Part shown: positions 28,053 to 39,291 of the stretch, one piece after another
Layout of the letters: every line of letters begins with the position of its first letter
Numbering within the stretch: the first letter of the stretch is position 1
NCBI RefSeq assembly: GCF_020329435.1
Contig: NZ_JAGKJK010000001.1
Coordinates: 868,001 to 932,000 of the forward strand
Reading direction: 5' to 3'
Origin: Bradyrhizobium hereditatis
GTDB taxonomy: Bacteria; Pseudomonadota; Alphaproteobacteria; Rhizobiales; Xanthobacteraceae
DNA length: 64,000 nt
The notes under the pieces: generated by a model
The model's database searches: none
Seen by the model: only the letters and a program-made list of their open reading frames with translations
Told to the model about the DNA's origin: nothing
Translations under genes and position numbers: made by a program

Positions 28053-28913
28053 TCACGACGCCCGCGCCGTCACGATCCAAACCGACGCCGGCAGCAGCAC
28101 CGCATCGCCCTTGGCGAACGGCGTCAGCGCCTCGCGGATCGACGCGGCGACGGCAGCGCGGGCATCTTCCGGCTGTCCCTCCAGCGCCCGGCTCACCGGA
28201 CCGATTTCCAGCGCCCCCTGTACCGCGCCATCGAGCCCGCGCCCGATCGCAGCATCCAGCAGCAGCGGACACGCTTCCATCTCGACGCCGGTAAAGCCGG
28301 CCTCGCCGAGAATGCGGCGCACGCGCTCCTCGGAGGCAAACGCGAACGGCCCGGGATCTTCCGGCCCCTGCTGCGGCAGTTTCGGCACGTGCTTGTAGGC
28401 GGCCGCAAGCGGCACCATGAAGAACGGATTTTCGCGCGGCTCGCGCCAGCAGGCGAATACCAGACGGCCGGTCGGCCGCAGAGCTTTTCGCATATTGGCA
28501 AACGAGAGCGCCGGATCGGCAAAGAACATCACGCCGAAGCGCGAGGCCAGCACATCGTAGCTCGCCGGCTCGAACGGATAGACGGTGGCATCGGCCAGAA
28601 CAAAATCGATCGGCAGGTCCTTCGGCGTAGCCTGCCGCGCCCGCTCCAGCATCGGGCCCGAGACGTCGATACCCAGCACGCGGCCTGTCGGCTCGACCGC
28701 TTGCGCGAACGCAATTGCGGTGGCGCCGCTGCCGCAGCCGACATCGATGACACGCTCGCCCGGCTGGAAGCCGGCCCGATCAACGATGAGATCGGCGACC
28801 GGTTTGAGCAGCACGTCCTGCGCCGCCTGACGATCGGCCCAGCGCTGCCCGGCGGGACCGTTCCAGTAAGCGACCTGGTCGGCGTTTTGATCGTGGCTGG
28901 CTGGAGCGTCCAT
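28053..28913 (-). CDS. class I SAM-dependent methyltransferase (UbiE-like)
   Basis: 286 residues. It begins with the N-terminal helix typical of the ARSM/UbiE-like group (YWNGPAGQRWADRQ), then motif I VIDVGCGSGATAIAFA, the ribose-binding acid in GRVLGIDVSGPML, and LADATVYPFEPASYDVLASRFG (beta-4 region). A C-terminal extension follows. ATG 28913 follows AAGAAGGGA; longer frames are not supported. Substrate unknown. It stands alone and is divergent from the coiled-coil membrane-protein gene. Confidence 0.85.
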   Translation of the reverse strand: MDAPASHDQNADQVAYWNGPAGQRWADRQAAQDVLLKPVADLIVDRAGFQPGERVIDVGCGSGATAIAFAQAVEPTGRVLGIDVSGPMLERARQATPKDLPIDFVLADATVYPFEPASYDVLASRFGVMFFADPALSFANMRKALRPTGRLVFACWREPRENPFFMVPLAAAYKHVPKLPQQGPEDPGPFAFASEERVRRILGEAGFTGVEMEACPLLLDAAIGRGLDGAVQGALEIGPVSRALEGQPEDARAAVAASIREALTPFAKGDAVLLPASVWIVTARAS

Positions 28914-28954
28914 TCGCGCGGGTCCCTTCTTGATTGTTTTGGGAAGTTCGGGAT

Positions 28955-29002
28955 CAGTCCGCCTTCGCTCGCCGAGCTTCGGCGCGACAGCCTTCGCCCT
29001 GC
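28955..29002. repeat. dispersed repeat, copy 1
   Basis: A 48-base unit that recurs at 29919-29967 with three substitutions and one extra base. It contains internal short palindromes such as CGAGCTTCG. The unit has the look of intergenic repeats of Bradyrhizobium-like genomes. Confidence 0.7.
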
Positions 29003-29166
29003 AAAAAAAGAAGGTACGAAAGTTTTGATCACATGTCAGCCCGGCACGCCACATAGAAAGCGCAACCGGCAGGCGCTTGCAGTTCATGCCGGAAGACTGA
29101 GCGCTAACGCCGAATTAATCTCAACAGCCTATTATCCCAGGCAGTTCTAGTTGGGTGTCGCGTAAA

Positions 29167-29207
29167 GGAGCCGTCGCGAGGGACGATCCAGCGACGGCTC
29201 CTTTTTT
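29167..29207 (+). terminator. strong intrinsic terminator just before a GTG start
   Basis: A perfect 11-bp stem (29167-29177 with 29191-29201) around a 13-base loop, followed by six T. It points rightward, yet the nearest rightward gene upstream ends at 27634, more than 1.5 kb away, and the gene it precedes starts 26 bases later. It may be an attenuator in the leader of that gene or the end of a short RNA beginning around 29100-29140. Confidence 0.85.
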
Positions 29208-29232
29208 GTTTCACTCATTGAGGTTGACGCAC

Positions 29233-29898
29233 GTGACCACGACACCTGAAAAGCAGAGCCCAACCGAACAACCCGAATCGACCGCACCGAGCAAGCCATC
29301 GAGCCGGAAATCGGTCCTGGCATTCGCAATCTTCGCTCTTGGCATAAACACGAGTGCGGCAATTTATACGCTGTCGCCGTCCGACTTTGCCCTGCCGGAT
29401 ATCAGCCATCTGGCCGAACTGCTTCCGCAGTACAAAGCCTCCGATCCGATACCGGATCCGGCTGTCGCCGCGTTGAAGGACATTCAGTCGGCCCAGCAGC
29501 AACACGTTGCCGCGCTGCAAGAGAGCAATATCTTACTGCAGCAAAACACAGCTCTTCTTCAGCAGGATTCAATTGCGCTTGCTTCCCTGAGACAGAGCGT
29601 CGTGGACGAGCAGGCCGGTGTGAAGAAGTTATCTGCTCAGATAGCGGATGAGCATGAAGACGTGAAAAAGATGTCTGCTCAGATTTCCAGGCTCATAGCG
29701 AAGGTCGACTTGCTGCAAAATGCAATAAGCCCGGAGGTGACTTCCTCCATTCGCACCGGGCACGCTCGTAACCGGCTATCTCAGGTGACGCGCAAAAAGA
29801 TGGCTCGGCAGCCGAAACCTGCAGGACCTGTAGGACCTGTTTCGCTTGGAGGAGCGCCCCTAATTCTCTCGCCGACCACGACAGTCCCACAAGGCTGA
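29233..29898 (+). CDS. coiled-coil membrane protein of unknown function
   Basis: 221 residues from GTG 29233, chosen because GAGG lies 9 bases upstream and because the longer in-frame start at 29155 would place a strong terminator inside the gene. The order is: an acidic Pro/Ser-rich N-terminus, one transmembrane helix (residues about 27-45, LAFAIFALGINTSAAIYTL), a long helical region rich in Gln and Leu (about 75-170), and a basic, Pro/Gly-rich tail (GPVGPVSLGG). The helical region contains an imperfect tandem repeat, with VKKLSAQIADEHED followed by VKKMSAQI. Unknown function. Confidence 0.72.
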   Translation: MTTTPEKQSPTEQPESTAPSKPSSRKSVLAFAIFALGINTSAAIYTLSPSDFALPDISHLAELLPQYKASDPIPDPAVAALKDIQSAQQQHVAALQESNILLQQNTALLQQDSIALASLRQSVVDEQAGVKKLSAQIADEHEDVKKMSAQISRLIAKVDLLQNAISPEVTSSIRTGHARNRLSQVTRKKMARQPKPAGPVGPVSLGGAPLILSPTTTVPQG

Positions 29899-29918
29899 AC
29901 GAAAAGAGAGTGAGGCGC

Positions 29919-30036
29919 CAGTCCGCCTTCGCTCTTCGAGCTTCGGCGCGAAAGCCTTCGCCCCTGCGCAGGCGCAAACGTGGCACTACCGCCACGAACG
30001 ATGGCTTGCCCAGCCGTAGCCCGCAGGGCGAAGGCT
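29919..30036. repeat. dispersed repeat, copy 2, with an inverted partner abutting tRNA-Val
   Basis: 29919-29967 is the second copy of the unit at 28955. Its end, AGCCTTCGCCCCTGCG (29953-29968), reappears as the reverse complement at 30022-30036, differing by one G. The inverted copy ends exactly at the 3' CCA end of tRNA-Val. Confidence 0.7.
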
Positions 30037-30112
30037 GGTAGGCGGTGAGAGATTCGAACTCCCGACCCTCTCGGTGTAAACGAGATGCTCTAACCAGCTG
30101 AGCTAACCGCCC
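30036..30112 (-). tRNA. tRNA-Val (TAC)
   Basis: 77 nucleotides with encoded CCA. The acceptor stem is GGGCGGT/ACCGCCT with a terminal G-U, the D-arm is AGCTCAGCTGGTTAGAGC, the anticodon loop is TTTACAC giving TAC, and the T-arm includes AGTTCGAATCT. Confidence 0.96.
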
Positions 30113-30328
30113 GTGAGCCGCCCCTATCTACAGCGCCGCAAGGTGTGAACGCAAGCGAGGCTGTTGCCGACAAATGGCCCCAAATCGGCACATTTGCCGG
30201 GAAATACGGACCATACGGCGATATCATGAAACCTTTCCTGCGCAACGGCCTGCTGGCGGTGACGGTTTCGTGTTGACGACCATCAAACCCTCACTGCTGA
30301 CGCGCATCTCACGCGCCATAGACTGAAG

Positions 30329-30730
30329 TTAGTCAGTATCGCGCCCCGGCAACCCCGCGATATCCTTGATCCAGGGCGCGGCGGAGCGGCACCAGATTTG
30401 CCGAGCCGGCCTGAGTTCGCCGCGCTGGCGGATGCTACCCCAGCGGATGCCCCAATCGTCCGCCCCGCCCTCGCCGCTCGTGAACATCGGCGAGCCGCAG
30501 ACCTCGCAAAAATGCTGGAAGCGCGTGCGGCCGTTGTCGCCCTTCTTGGGATAGATCTTTGCCGGCGCGCCCGTCATCTGGATCTGCTCGGCGGAACAGA
30601 GCACCGTGACGCGATATGGCGAACCGGTAAGGTTCTGGCAGTCGGTGCAATGACAGATCGATACCTTCTCCGGATCGATAACGGCCCGATAGGTCACCCG
30701 CCCGCAATGGCACTGCCCGTCGATTTCCAT
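30329..30730 (-). CDS. GFA (CENP-V/Gfa-like) family protein
   Basis: 133 residues; members bind zinc and include the glutathione-dependent formaldehyde-activating enzyme, but most have unknown reactions. The motifs are GQCHCGRVTY near the N-terminus, ICHCTDCQNLTGSPY (CxxC zinc site), and FCEVCGSPMF with a second CxxC. ATG 30730 is chosen because the CHCG motif normally starts within the first 10-12 residues. It follows lon on the same strand but behind the lon terminator, so it is probably expressed separately. Confidence 0.85.
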   Translation of the reverse strand: MEIDGQCHCGRVTYRAVIDPEKVSICHCTDCQNLTGSPYRVTVLCSAEQIQMTGAPAKIYPKKGDNGRTRFQHFCEVCGSPMFTSGEGGADDWGIRWGSIRQRGELRPARQIWCRSAAPWIKDIAGLPGRDTD

Positions 30731-30766
30731 GCCCGTCAACTCCGCTTGCTCACGTAAGATCCGCAC

Positions 30767-30794
30767 AAACAAAAACGGCGCCCGAAGGCGCCGT
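30767..30794 (-). terminator. lon terminator
   Basis: Read on the minus strand, an 8-bp stem ACGGCGCC / GGCGCCGT (30787-30794 with 30775-30782) around TTCG is followed by five T and a G, then TTTG. It lies 26 bases after the lon stop and about 37 bases before the GFA gene start. Confidence 0.85.
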
Positions 30795-30819
30795 TTTATC
30801 ATCGATCAGTAGATCGGGC

Positions 30820-33246
<2,427 letters not shown>

Positions 33247-33550
33247 GGCCTATTCCTTCTGTTTTGCCCCCTTGCACGCAACCCGCTTAAGCCTGCGCAA
33301 CTGCCACAAGGTGCCGGGAGTTCCGGTTCGCTCGGCCGCCTTCGCAAGCCGCCTCACCAGATGATTTTGCGACGAATCTCGAACGTGATTTCCGCCACCA
33401 TGGGCATTAGGTGGCTATCGGGTATGGGGGTGTCAAGTCACGGAAAAATGCCCATTATTTCGGGCCAGATGCGCGGGGAAATACCGGCAACGAAGCGGCC
33501 GCCGGAAGGCCCGGCGGCCGTCTTATTCACGCAAATCTTTGCGGGCGCGA
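33247..33550. promoter_or_regulatory. lon upstream region with candidate promoter
   Basis: 304 bases between clpX and lon. On the minus strand TTGACA (complement of 33431-33436) is followed 19 bases later by CCTAAT, a 4/6 match to a -10 box; the preceding base makes CTTGAC, which also resembles the CTTG start of alphaproteobacterial heat-shock promoters, although I could not match the second half. A 10-bp hairpin at 33496-33520 (CGGCCGCCGG with CCGGCGGCCG) lies just after clpX and may end its transcript, without a T-run. Confidence 0.35.
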
Positions 33551-34825
33551 TCAGGCGCTGGCGCTGCTCTCGACGGCGCGGTCGGAACGGTCCGCATAGA
33601 TGTAGAGCGGACGGGCAGTTCCCTCGACAACTTCGCGCGAGATCACAACCTCTTCGACACCTTCCAAACCCGGCAGATCGAACATGGTCTCGAGCAGGAT
33701 GCTTTCGAGGATCGAACGCAGGCCACGCGCGCCGGTCTTGCGCTCGATCGCCTTGCGGGCGACCGCGCCAAGCGCCTCGTCGGCGAAGGTGAGTTCGATG
33801 TTCTCCATTTCGAACAGCCGCTGGTATTGTTTCACCAGCGCGTTCTTCGGATCGGTCAGGATCTTCTTCAGCGAGTTCTCGTCGAGGTCCTCCAGCGTCG
33901 CAACGACCGGCAGACGGCCGACGAATTCCGGGATCAAGCCGTACTTCAAGAGATCTTCCGGCTCGACATGGCGGAAGATTTCACCGGTACGTCGATCCTC
34001 CGGCGCCAGCACCTGGGCGGCGAAACCGATCGAGGTCGAACGTCCGCGCGCGGAGATGATCTTCTCTAGCCCTGAGAAGGCGCCGCCGCAGATGAACAGG
34101 ATGTTCGTGGTGTCGACCTGCAGGAACTCCTGCTGCGGGTGCTTGCGGCCGCCCTGCGGCGGCACGGAGGCAACCGTGCCTTCCATGATCTTCAGCAGCG
34201 CCTGCTGCACGCCCTCGCCCGACACGTCGCGGGTGATCGAGGGGTTATCGGACTTGCGGCTGATCTTGTCGATTTCGTCGATATAGACGATGCCGCGCTG
34301 CGCGCGCTCGACATTGTAGTCGGCCGACTGCAACAGCTTCAGGATGATGTTCTCGACGTCCTCACCGACATAGCCGGCTTCCGTCAGCGTCGTCGCATCC
34401 GCCATCGTGAACGGCACGTCGAGAATGCGCGCCAGCGTCTGCGCCAACAGCGTCTTGCCCGAACCGGTCGGACCGATCAGCAGGATGTTCGACTTCGCGA
34501 GTTCGACGTCGTTGTGCTTGGTCTGATGATTGAGGCGCTTGTAGTGATTGTGGACGGCAACCGACAGCACCTTCTTGGCATGGCTCTGGCCGATCACGTA
34601 GTCGTCCAGCACCTTGCAGATTTCCTTCGGCGTCGGAATCCCGTCGCGCGACTTCACCAGCGAGGACTTGTTCTCCTCACGGATGATGTCCATGCAGAGT
34701 TCGACGCACTCGTCGCAAATGAATACAGTCGGACCCGCGATGAGTTTGCGGACTTCGTGCTGGCTCTTTCCACAGAACGAGCAATACAGCGTGTTCTTGG
34801 AGTCGCTCGTGCCAACCTTACTCAT
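33551..34825 (-). CDS. clpX: ClpX unfoldase subunit of ClpXP
   Basis: Hexameric AAA+ unfoldase, 424 residues, that feeds substrates to ClpP. The N-terminal zinc-binding domain has cysteines 15, 18, 37 and 40 ([17 protein letters not shown]). Walker A is IGPTGSGKT at about 117-125, Walker B is [10 protein letters not shown], and sensor and pore loops are normal (GYVGEDVEN). The ClpP-binding loop carries the IGF-type tripeptide in [11 protein letters not shown]. It lies 429 bases after clpP, so it may have its own promoter. Confidence 0.97.
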   Translation of the reverse strand: MSKVGTSDSKNTLYCSFCGKSQHEVRKLIAGPTVFICDECVELCMDIIREENKSSLVKSRDGIPTPKEICKVLDDYVIGQSHAKKVLSVAVHNHYKRLNHQTKHNDVELAKSNILLIGPTGSGKTLLAQTLARILDVPFTMADATTLTEAGYVGEDVENIILKLLQSADYNVERAQRGIVYIDEIDKISRKSDNPSITRDVSGEGVQQALLKIMEGTVASVPPQGGRKHPQQEFLQVDTTNILFICGGAFSGLEKIISARGRSTSIGFAAQVLAPEDRRTGEIFRHVEPEDLLKYGLIPEFVGRLPVVATLEDLDENSLKKILTDPKNALVKQYQRLFEMENIELTFADEALGAVARKAIERKTGARGLRSILESILLETMFDLPGLEGVEEVVISREVVEGTARPLYIYADRSDRAVESSASA

Positions 34826-35254
34826 TCCTGTCTCCGTCCGCCGTTCGATCCGTTACCCGATCGACCCATTCCGGCACTGCACCGGACCTGAAGGTAGATA
34901 GAGCAAATTCCATACCAGAAAAGACCCTAACTCAATTACGCACCGTGCTGCGAATCACGGCCCTAGAATCCCCCGCGATCTTAACCCAGTCTGCACAGCC
35001 AACCATGCTGTCACCCGACTATCAAGAATTCGCTAATCGGGGCGAAATGGCTACCCGTGACAATACCGTGATTTGTGGCGTTCGCACGGGGAGAAGTTGA
35101 CGAAATCGACCGAGCGTTGCGGTATTGCCACGCCGCAAAACCGGCACGAAAGCGGAACTTTCGGCCCGTGCGGGCGCGCAAGCAGGCGCTTTCGGCCATA
35201 TTTGCCGATTCAACCAACCGTTAAGGTCAACGCAGGGTGTCGCGATCCGTATCC
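34826..35254. other. intergenic spacer between clpP and clpX
   Basis: 429 bases. It has no gene-like frame with a ribosome-binding site, no strong hairpin and no repeat that I can see. The half nearer clpX is AT-richer and is the likely place for a clpX promoter. Confidence 0.4.
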
Positions 35255-35890
35255 TTACGGGACCCTCACCGGCGTCACTTCCTCGGGGCGCTTGTCGATC
35301 ACCTTGTCGACGATCCCGAAGTCGTGGGCCATCTCGGCGGTCAGGAATTTGTCGCGCTCCAGCGCGTCCTCAATCGCCTTGTAGGTCTGGCCGGTGTGCT
35401 TCACGTAGATCTCGTTGAGGCGCTTCTTGAGATTCAGGATCTCCTGCGCGTGCAGCATGATGTCGGTGGCCTGGCCTTGGAAGCCGCCGGAGGGCTGATG
35501 CACCATGATACGGGAGTTCGGCAGCGAGAAGCGCATGTCCTTTTCGCCAGCGGCAAGCAGCAGCGAGCCCATCGAGGCCGCCTGGCCCGTGCACAGCGTC
35601 GATACCGGCGGACGGATGAACTGCATGGTGTCGTAGATCGCAAGACCCGATGTCACCACGCCGCCGGGCGAGTTGATGTACATCGAGATTTCCTTCTTGG
35701 GATTTTCCGCCTCGAGGAACAGAAGCTGCGCGACAATCAGCGTCGACATGCCGTCTTCGACCGGACCGGTCACGAAGATGATGCGCTCTTTCAGAAGCCG
35801 CGAGAAGATGTCGTAGGCGCGTTCACCGCGGTTGGTCTGTTCGACCACCATCGGAACGAGGTTCATGTAGGTTTCAACGGGATCGCGCAT
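35255..35890 (-). CDS. clpP: ClpP protease subunit
   Basis: Tetradecameric serine protease working with ClpX (and ClpA where present), 211 residues. The catalytic Ser106 is in GQAASMGS and His131 in MVHQPSGG, with the Asp in the [11 protein letters not shown] region. The handle helix and the IYDTMQFI block are normal. It lies between tig and clpX in the order usual for alphaproteobacteria, 301 bases after tig. Confidence 0.97.
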   Translation of the reverse strand: MRDPVETYMNLVPMVVEQTNRGERAYDIFSRLLKERIIFVTGPVEDGMSTLIVAQLLFLEAENPKKEISMYINSPGGVVTSGLAIYDTMQFIRPPVSTLCTGQAASMGSLLLAAGEKDMRFSLPNSRIMVHQPSGGFQGQATDIMLHAQEILNLKKRLNEIYVKHTGQTYKAIEDALERDKFLTAEMAHDFGIVDKVIDKRPEEVTPVRVP

Positions 35891-36191
35891 TGGTTACCCC
35901 AAGGGTTAGTAGAACGTTAGGCACCGAGCAGGCGGGCGAACATCCATCGGCAAGGCAGGCCAACCGGCATGATGCCGCGCTCGGACGAACGTCCCGTGAT
36001 GCAGGACTTCAACTCAGAACTCGCGTTAGCGAGCCGCTCACAGATATGAGCCAATTTCCCGGCGACAAGACCGGGTAATCGCAAGCCGAACGAGGCGAGT
36101 TCAAGCTGATTCGCCGACGATCTCATAGCGACGGGTGGCGTCACCACGCCGCTTTCGCCGTTCATCATTAACGTGCGCCTGACCAAATCGA
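35891..36191. other. intergenic spacer between tig and clpP
   Basis: 301 bases. A GCCTGA...TCAGGC inverted repeat (36177-36197) overlaps the tig stop codon, and GGCGT-CACC-ACGCC lies near 36137-36150; neither has a T-run. A minus-strand frame of 89 codons across this region has no family resemblance or ribosome-binding site, and I leave it out. The clpP promoter should be here, but I see no confident match. Confidence 0.4.
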
Positions 36192-37550
36192 TCAGGCTGC
36201 GCTCTTCTCGTCTTCGTCCTTGAACAGGTCCTCGCGCGAGACCTTCTTCTCAGTCACGTTAGCGAGTTCGAGGATGAAATCCACCACCTTGTCTTCATAA
36301 ATCGGCGCACGAAGCTGGGCCAGCGCATTGGCATTATTGCGATAGTAGTCCCAGACTTCCTTCTCGCGGCCGGGCATCGAACGGGCACGCTCGATCACCG
36401 CGCGGCTGACCTCGTCGTCGGTGACGGTGATCTTGTTCTTCTCGCCGATCTCCGAGAGCACGAGACCGAGCCGGACGCGGCGGTCGGCGATCTTCTTGTA
36501 TTCTTCCTTGGCTGCCTCTTCGGTGGTGTTCTCGTCGGCAAAGGTCTTGCCGGACGATTCCATCTCGGCCTTGATCGAGTTCCACATCAGGTTGAACTCT
36601 TCCTCGATCAGCGACGGCGGCGCCTCGAACTTGTGGCTGTCGTCGAGACGGTCAAGCAGCGCGCGCTTGACGCGCTGGCGCGTGGCGCCGGCGAACTCGG
36701 CGACCAGACGCTCGCGCGCGGCTTCCTTCAGCTTGTCGAGCGATTCCAGACCAAGCGTCTTGGCGAACTCGTCGTCGATCTTCGTCTCGCCGGGAGCTTC
36801 GATCAGCGTCGCCGTGGTCTCGAATTCGGCCGGCTGTCCCGCAAGCTTTTCGCTGGCGTAGTTCTTCGGGAACGACACTTTCAGCGTGCGGGTCTCGCCG
36901 GCGCCGATGCCTTCGAGCTGTTCCTCAAAACCAGGAATGAACTGGCCGGCGCCGATCACGACCTGGATGCCCTCGCCGGTGCCGCCGTCGAACGGCACGC
37001 CATCGATCGAGCCCTTGAAGTTGATGGTGACGCGATCGCCCTTCTCGGCCTTGGCGCCCTCGCCCTTGGCCGCGTAGGGACGGTTCTGCTCGGCAATGCG
37101 CTTGATCGCCTCGTCGACCTCGGTGTCGGTGACCTCGACCACCGGCTTCTCCACGGAGAAGGTCTTGAAATCGGCGAGCTGGATGGTCGGCACGACCTCA
37201 ATCGCAACCGTGTAGGTCAGATCGGTCTTGCCGGCGAGCAGTTCCTCGACCTCTTTGGTCTCAGTCGGCATGGTGATCTTCGGCTCGGTCGCGAGGCGAA
37301 AGCCGCGCTCGGTGAAGATCTGCGTGTTGGTGTCGCGGATGGTCTGGTCGATGGTCTCGGCCATGACCGAGCGGCCATACACCTTCTTGAGGTGGGTCAC
37401 CGGCACCTTGCCGGGACGGAAGCCATTGAGGCGCACCTTGTCCTTGAGATCGACCAGCTTGGCATCCGCCTTGGCGTCGAGATCCGATGCGGGAACGCTG
37501 ACCTTAAACTCGTGTTTCAATCCCTCGGCGAGGGTTTCGGTGACCTGCAT
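36192..37550 (-). CDS. tig: trigger factor
   Basis: Ribosome-associated chaperone and peptidyl-prolyl isomerase, 452 residues. The ribosome-binding signature is [17 protein letters not shown] near residues 43-59, the FKBP-type isomerase domain follows ([20 protein letters not shown] around 165), and the C-terminal helical arms run from about 250. ATG 37550 is chosen: it begins [15 protein letters not shown], as in the family, whereas a longer frame runs back into tRNA-Leu. First gene of the tig-clpP-clpX-lon block. Confidence 0.96.
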   Translation of the reverse strand: MQVTETLAEGLKHEFKVSVPASDLDAKADAKLVDLKDKVRLNGFRPGKVPVTHLKKVYGRSVMAETIDQTIRDTNTQIFTERGFRLATEPKITMPTETKEVEELLAGKTDLTYTVAIEVVPTIQLADFKTFSVEKPVVEVTDTEVDEAIKRIAEQNRPYAAKGEGAKAEKGDRVTINFKGSIDGVPFDGGTGEGIQVVIGAGQFIPGFEEQLEGIGAGETRTLKVSFPKNYASEKLAGQPAEFETTATLIEAPGETKIDDEFAKTLGLESLDKLKEAARERLVAEFAGATRQRVKRALLDRLDDSHKFEAPPSLIEEEFNLMWNSIKAEMESSGKTFADENTTEEAAKEEYKKIADRRVRLGLVLSEIGEKNKITVTDDEVSRAVIERARSMPGREKEVWDYYRNNANALAQLRAPIYEDKVVDFILELANVTEKKVSREDLFKDEDEKSAA

Positions 37551-37719
37551 GGTATCAATCTTCTTCCGCTTGCGCCGGGCTGCAACCAGCCCGGCAGTGT
37601 CAACAATTCGAGGCGTGGCCTTGGCAAGCCTGGCGCCGGTGGTTCGGCAGACCTTGGCTCCCCCATCGGGGGAAGAAGGCCCGCCAGTATTCGTCATGCA
37701 AACGCTTGGATAGAGCGCT

Positions 37720-37804
37720 TGGTGCGGGCGGAGGGACTCGAACCCCCACAACTTTCGTCACTGGAACCTAAATCCAGCGCGTCTACCAGTTCCGCCACGC
37801 CCGC
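37720..37804 (-). tRNA. tRNA-Leu (TAG)
   Basis: 85 nucleotides with a long variable arm and an encoded CCA, as expected for a class II tRNA. The acceptor is GCGGGCG/CGCCCGC, the anticodon loop TTTAGGT gives TAG, and the T-arm holds GGTTCGAGTCC. It lies 169 bases upstream of tig on the same strand. Confidence 0.96.
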
Positions 37805-37942
37805 GTGAAAAGCATCCAATACCCGGCCGCGATGCCGCGGGCGGCGGGCTTATATCATGAGCCTACACCTCCGCAGCAAAAAAATGGTCCTTTTTGACAG
37901 CACCGGGGCAAGGCGTCACAGCTGAGATGGATAATACAGAAA

Positions 37943-39268
37943 ATGGTCCGCATCGGTCCGATGACAAGCCCCAAATTCCCGCTCGATCGTCGCGAACTGA
38001 TGGCCGGCCTTGGCGCGGCCGCACTTGCCCCGGTGTTGCCTGCTAGCGGCCGGGCACAAGGGGCCCCATCAGTCACGCTTCAGGGCAAGGCCGATACCAT
38101 CGCCCTGCGCGACGGCCCGCCCACGCCGGTCTGGTCGCTGCACGGGCCTGAACTGCGCTTCAAGCGCGGCGAGACGGCCGAGGTCGCGTTCGCCAACGAG
38201 CTTCCTACCCCCGCGGTACTGAACTGGCGAGGAATCGACGGGATAGCTTCGGCCGAGCCGCTGACCGCCCGTCCCCCAGTCGCCGCGGGTGCCAAGCAAA
38301 CCCTGCAACTGCCGCTGCGCCATGCCGGGACCTTCCTCTGCGATTTCGGACTGCTTGGGGACGGCCAGGCGCGCCCCACACGGTCACGGGCGCTGGTGGT
38401 TCGAGAAAACGAGGCCGTCTCGGTCGACCGGGATGAGGTATTTTTGATCGAGGATTGGCGGGTCCTGCCCGATGGGTCTGCGATTGCGCCCGGCCTTGAG
38501 CCGAAAGATGCCGTGCCGGCCTTTACGGTCAACGGCCGAACTTCACTCGAAATCTCAGCCCGTACAAACGAACGCGTCAGACTCCGCTTTATCAGCGCCT
38601 GTCAACGCACTGTTATTGCAACGAAAATGGAAAACTATGAGGTTCGCGTGATGGCCGTGTGCGGCCAGCCGGCCGAGCCTTTCCAGGCCCGCAGCGGCGC
38701 GCTGGTGCTGGCGCCGGGCGGCCGGGCCGACGTCTTCATTGATGTCGCTTTGCCGGCAGGCACTTCCACGCCGATCCTGCTGCACGACGGCAAGGAGGCG
38801 CGCCCGGTCGGCAAAATCGTCGTTTCAAGCGAGCCGCCGATCCGTCCCGCGCCGCTGCCACCGGCCGCGCCGCTGCGCTCCAACGGCCTGCCCGAGCGGA
38901 TCGAGCTCAAGGGCGCGACCCGTGTCGATCTGGCACTTGGCACTCCACAAGGCGACTGGGTGGCTCCGGCCAGCTTTGTCGTCACCGCGGCCCCTGCCTT
39001 CCGCGTCAAGACGGGTCGCACAGTGGTGCTTGCACTCACCAACCGCGCCGCCATGGCCACCGTCTTCCACCTCCACGGCCATCACTTTCGCCTGCTCGAC
39101 CGGCTGGACGACGGCTGGAAGCCGTACTGGCTGGATACGCTGGCAATCGAGCCCGGGCAGACCCAGCGCATCGCCTTCTTGGCTGAACACGCCGGCCGCT
39201 ACTTGATCGAGTCCGTCGCGACAGACTGGGCAGCGCCGCGGCTGGTCCGGTGGTACGCTGTCGAGTGA
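37943..39268 (+). CDS. multicopper-oxidase-fold protein with degenerate copper sites, Tat-exported
   Basis: 441 residues (435 from ATG 37961). A Tat-type signal is seen: DRRELMAGLGAAALAP, a twin-arginine followed by a hydrophobic stretch, ending near ASGRAQG. Three cupredoxin-like domains follow. In working enzymes the first domain carries HWHG and YHSH; here the same places read NWRG (94-97) and CDFG (133-136). The third domain keeps HLHGHHF (376-382), but the first His of HPMH is replaced, and the HCHxxxH motif is replaced by LIESVATDW. Thus most type 1 and type 3 ligands are lost, as in the cell-division protein FtsP/SufI, which keeps the fold without copper. Probably a structural or scaffold protein, not an oxidase. 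Confidence 0.8.
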   Translation: MVRIGPMTSPKFPLDRRELMAGLGAAALAPVLPASGRAQGAPSVTLQGKADTIALRDGPPTPVWSLHGPELRFKRGETAEVAFANELPTPAVLNWRGIDGIASAEPLTARPPVAAGAKQTLQLPLRHAGTFLCDFGLLGDGQARPTRSRALVVRENEAVSVDRDEVFLIEDWRVLPDGSAIAPGLEPKDAVPAFTVNGRTSLEISARTNERVRLRFISACQRTVIATKMENYEVRVMAVCGQPAEPFQARSGALVLAPGGRADVFIDVALPAGTSTPILLHDGKEARPVGKIVVSSEPPIRPAPLPPAAPLRSNGLPERIELKGATRVDLALGTPQGDWVAPASFVVTAAPAFRVKTGRTVVLALTNRAAMATVFHLHGHHFRLLDRLDDGWKPYWLDTLAIEPGQTQRIAFLAEHAGRYLIESVATDWAAPRLVRWYAVE

Positions 39269-39291
39269 GGAGCACGCCCGAGAGCAATGCC

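Noticed and set aside
33396..33436. Heat-shock (RpoH) promoter for lon
   Set aside because: A CTTG-type first half is present, but the second half does not match at the right distance; only a weak general promoter is recorded.
35917..36186. An 89-codon minus-strand frame between tig and clpP
   Set aside because: No Shine-Dalgarno sequence, no family resemblance, and it fills a region expected to hold the clpP promoter.
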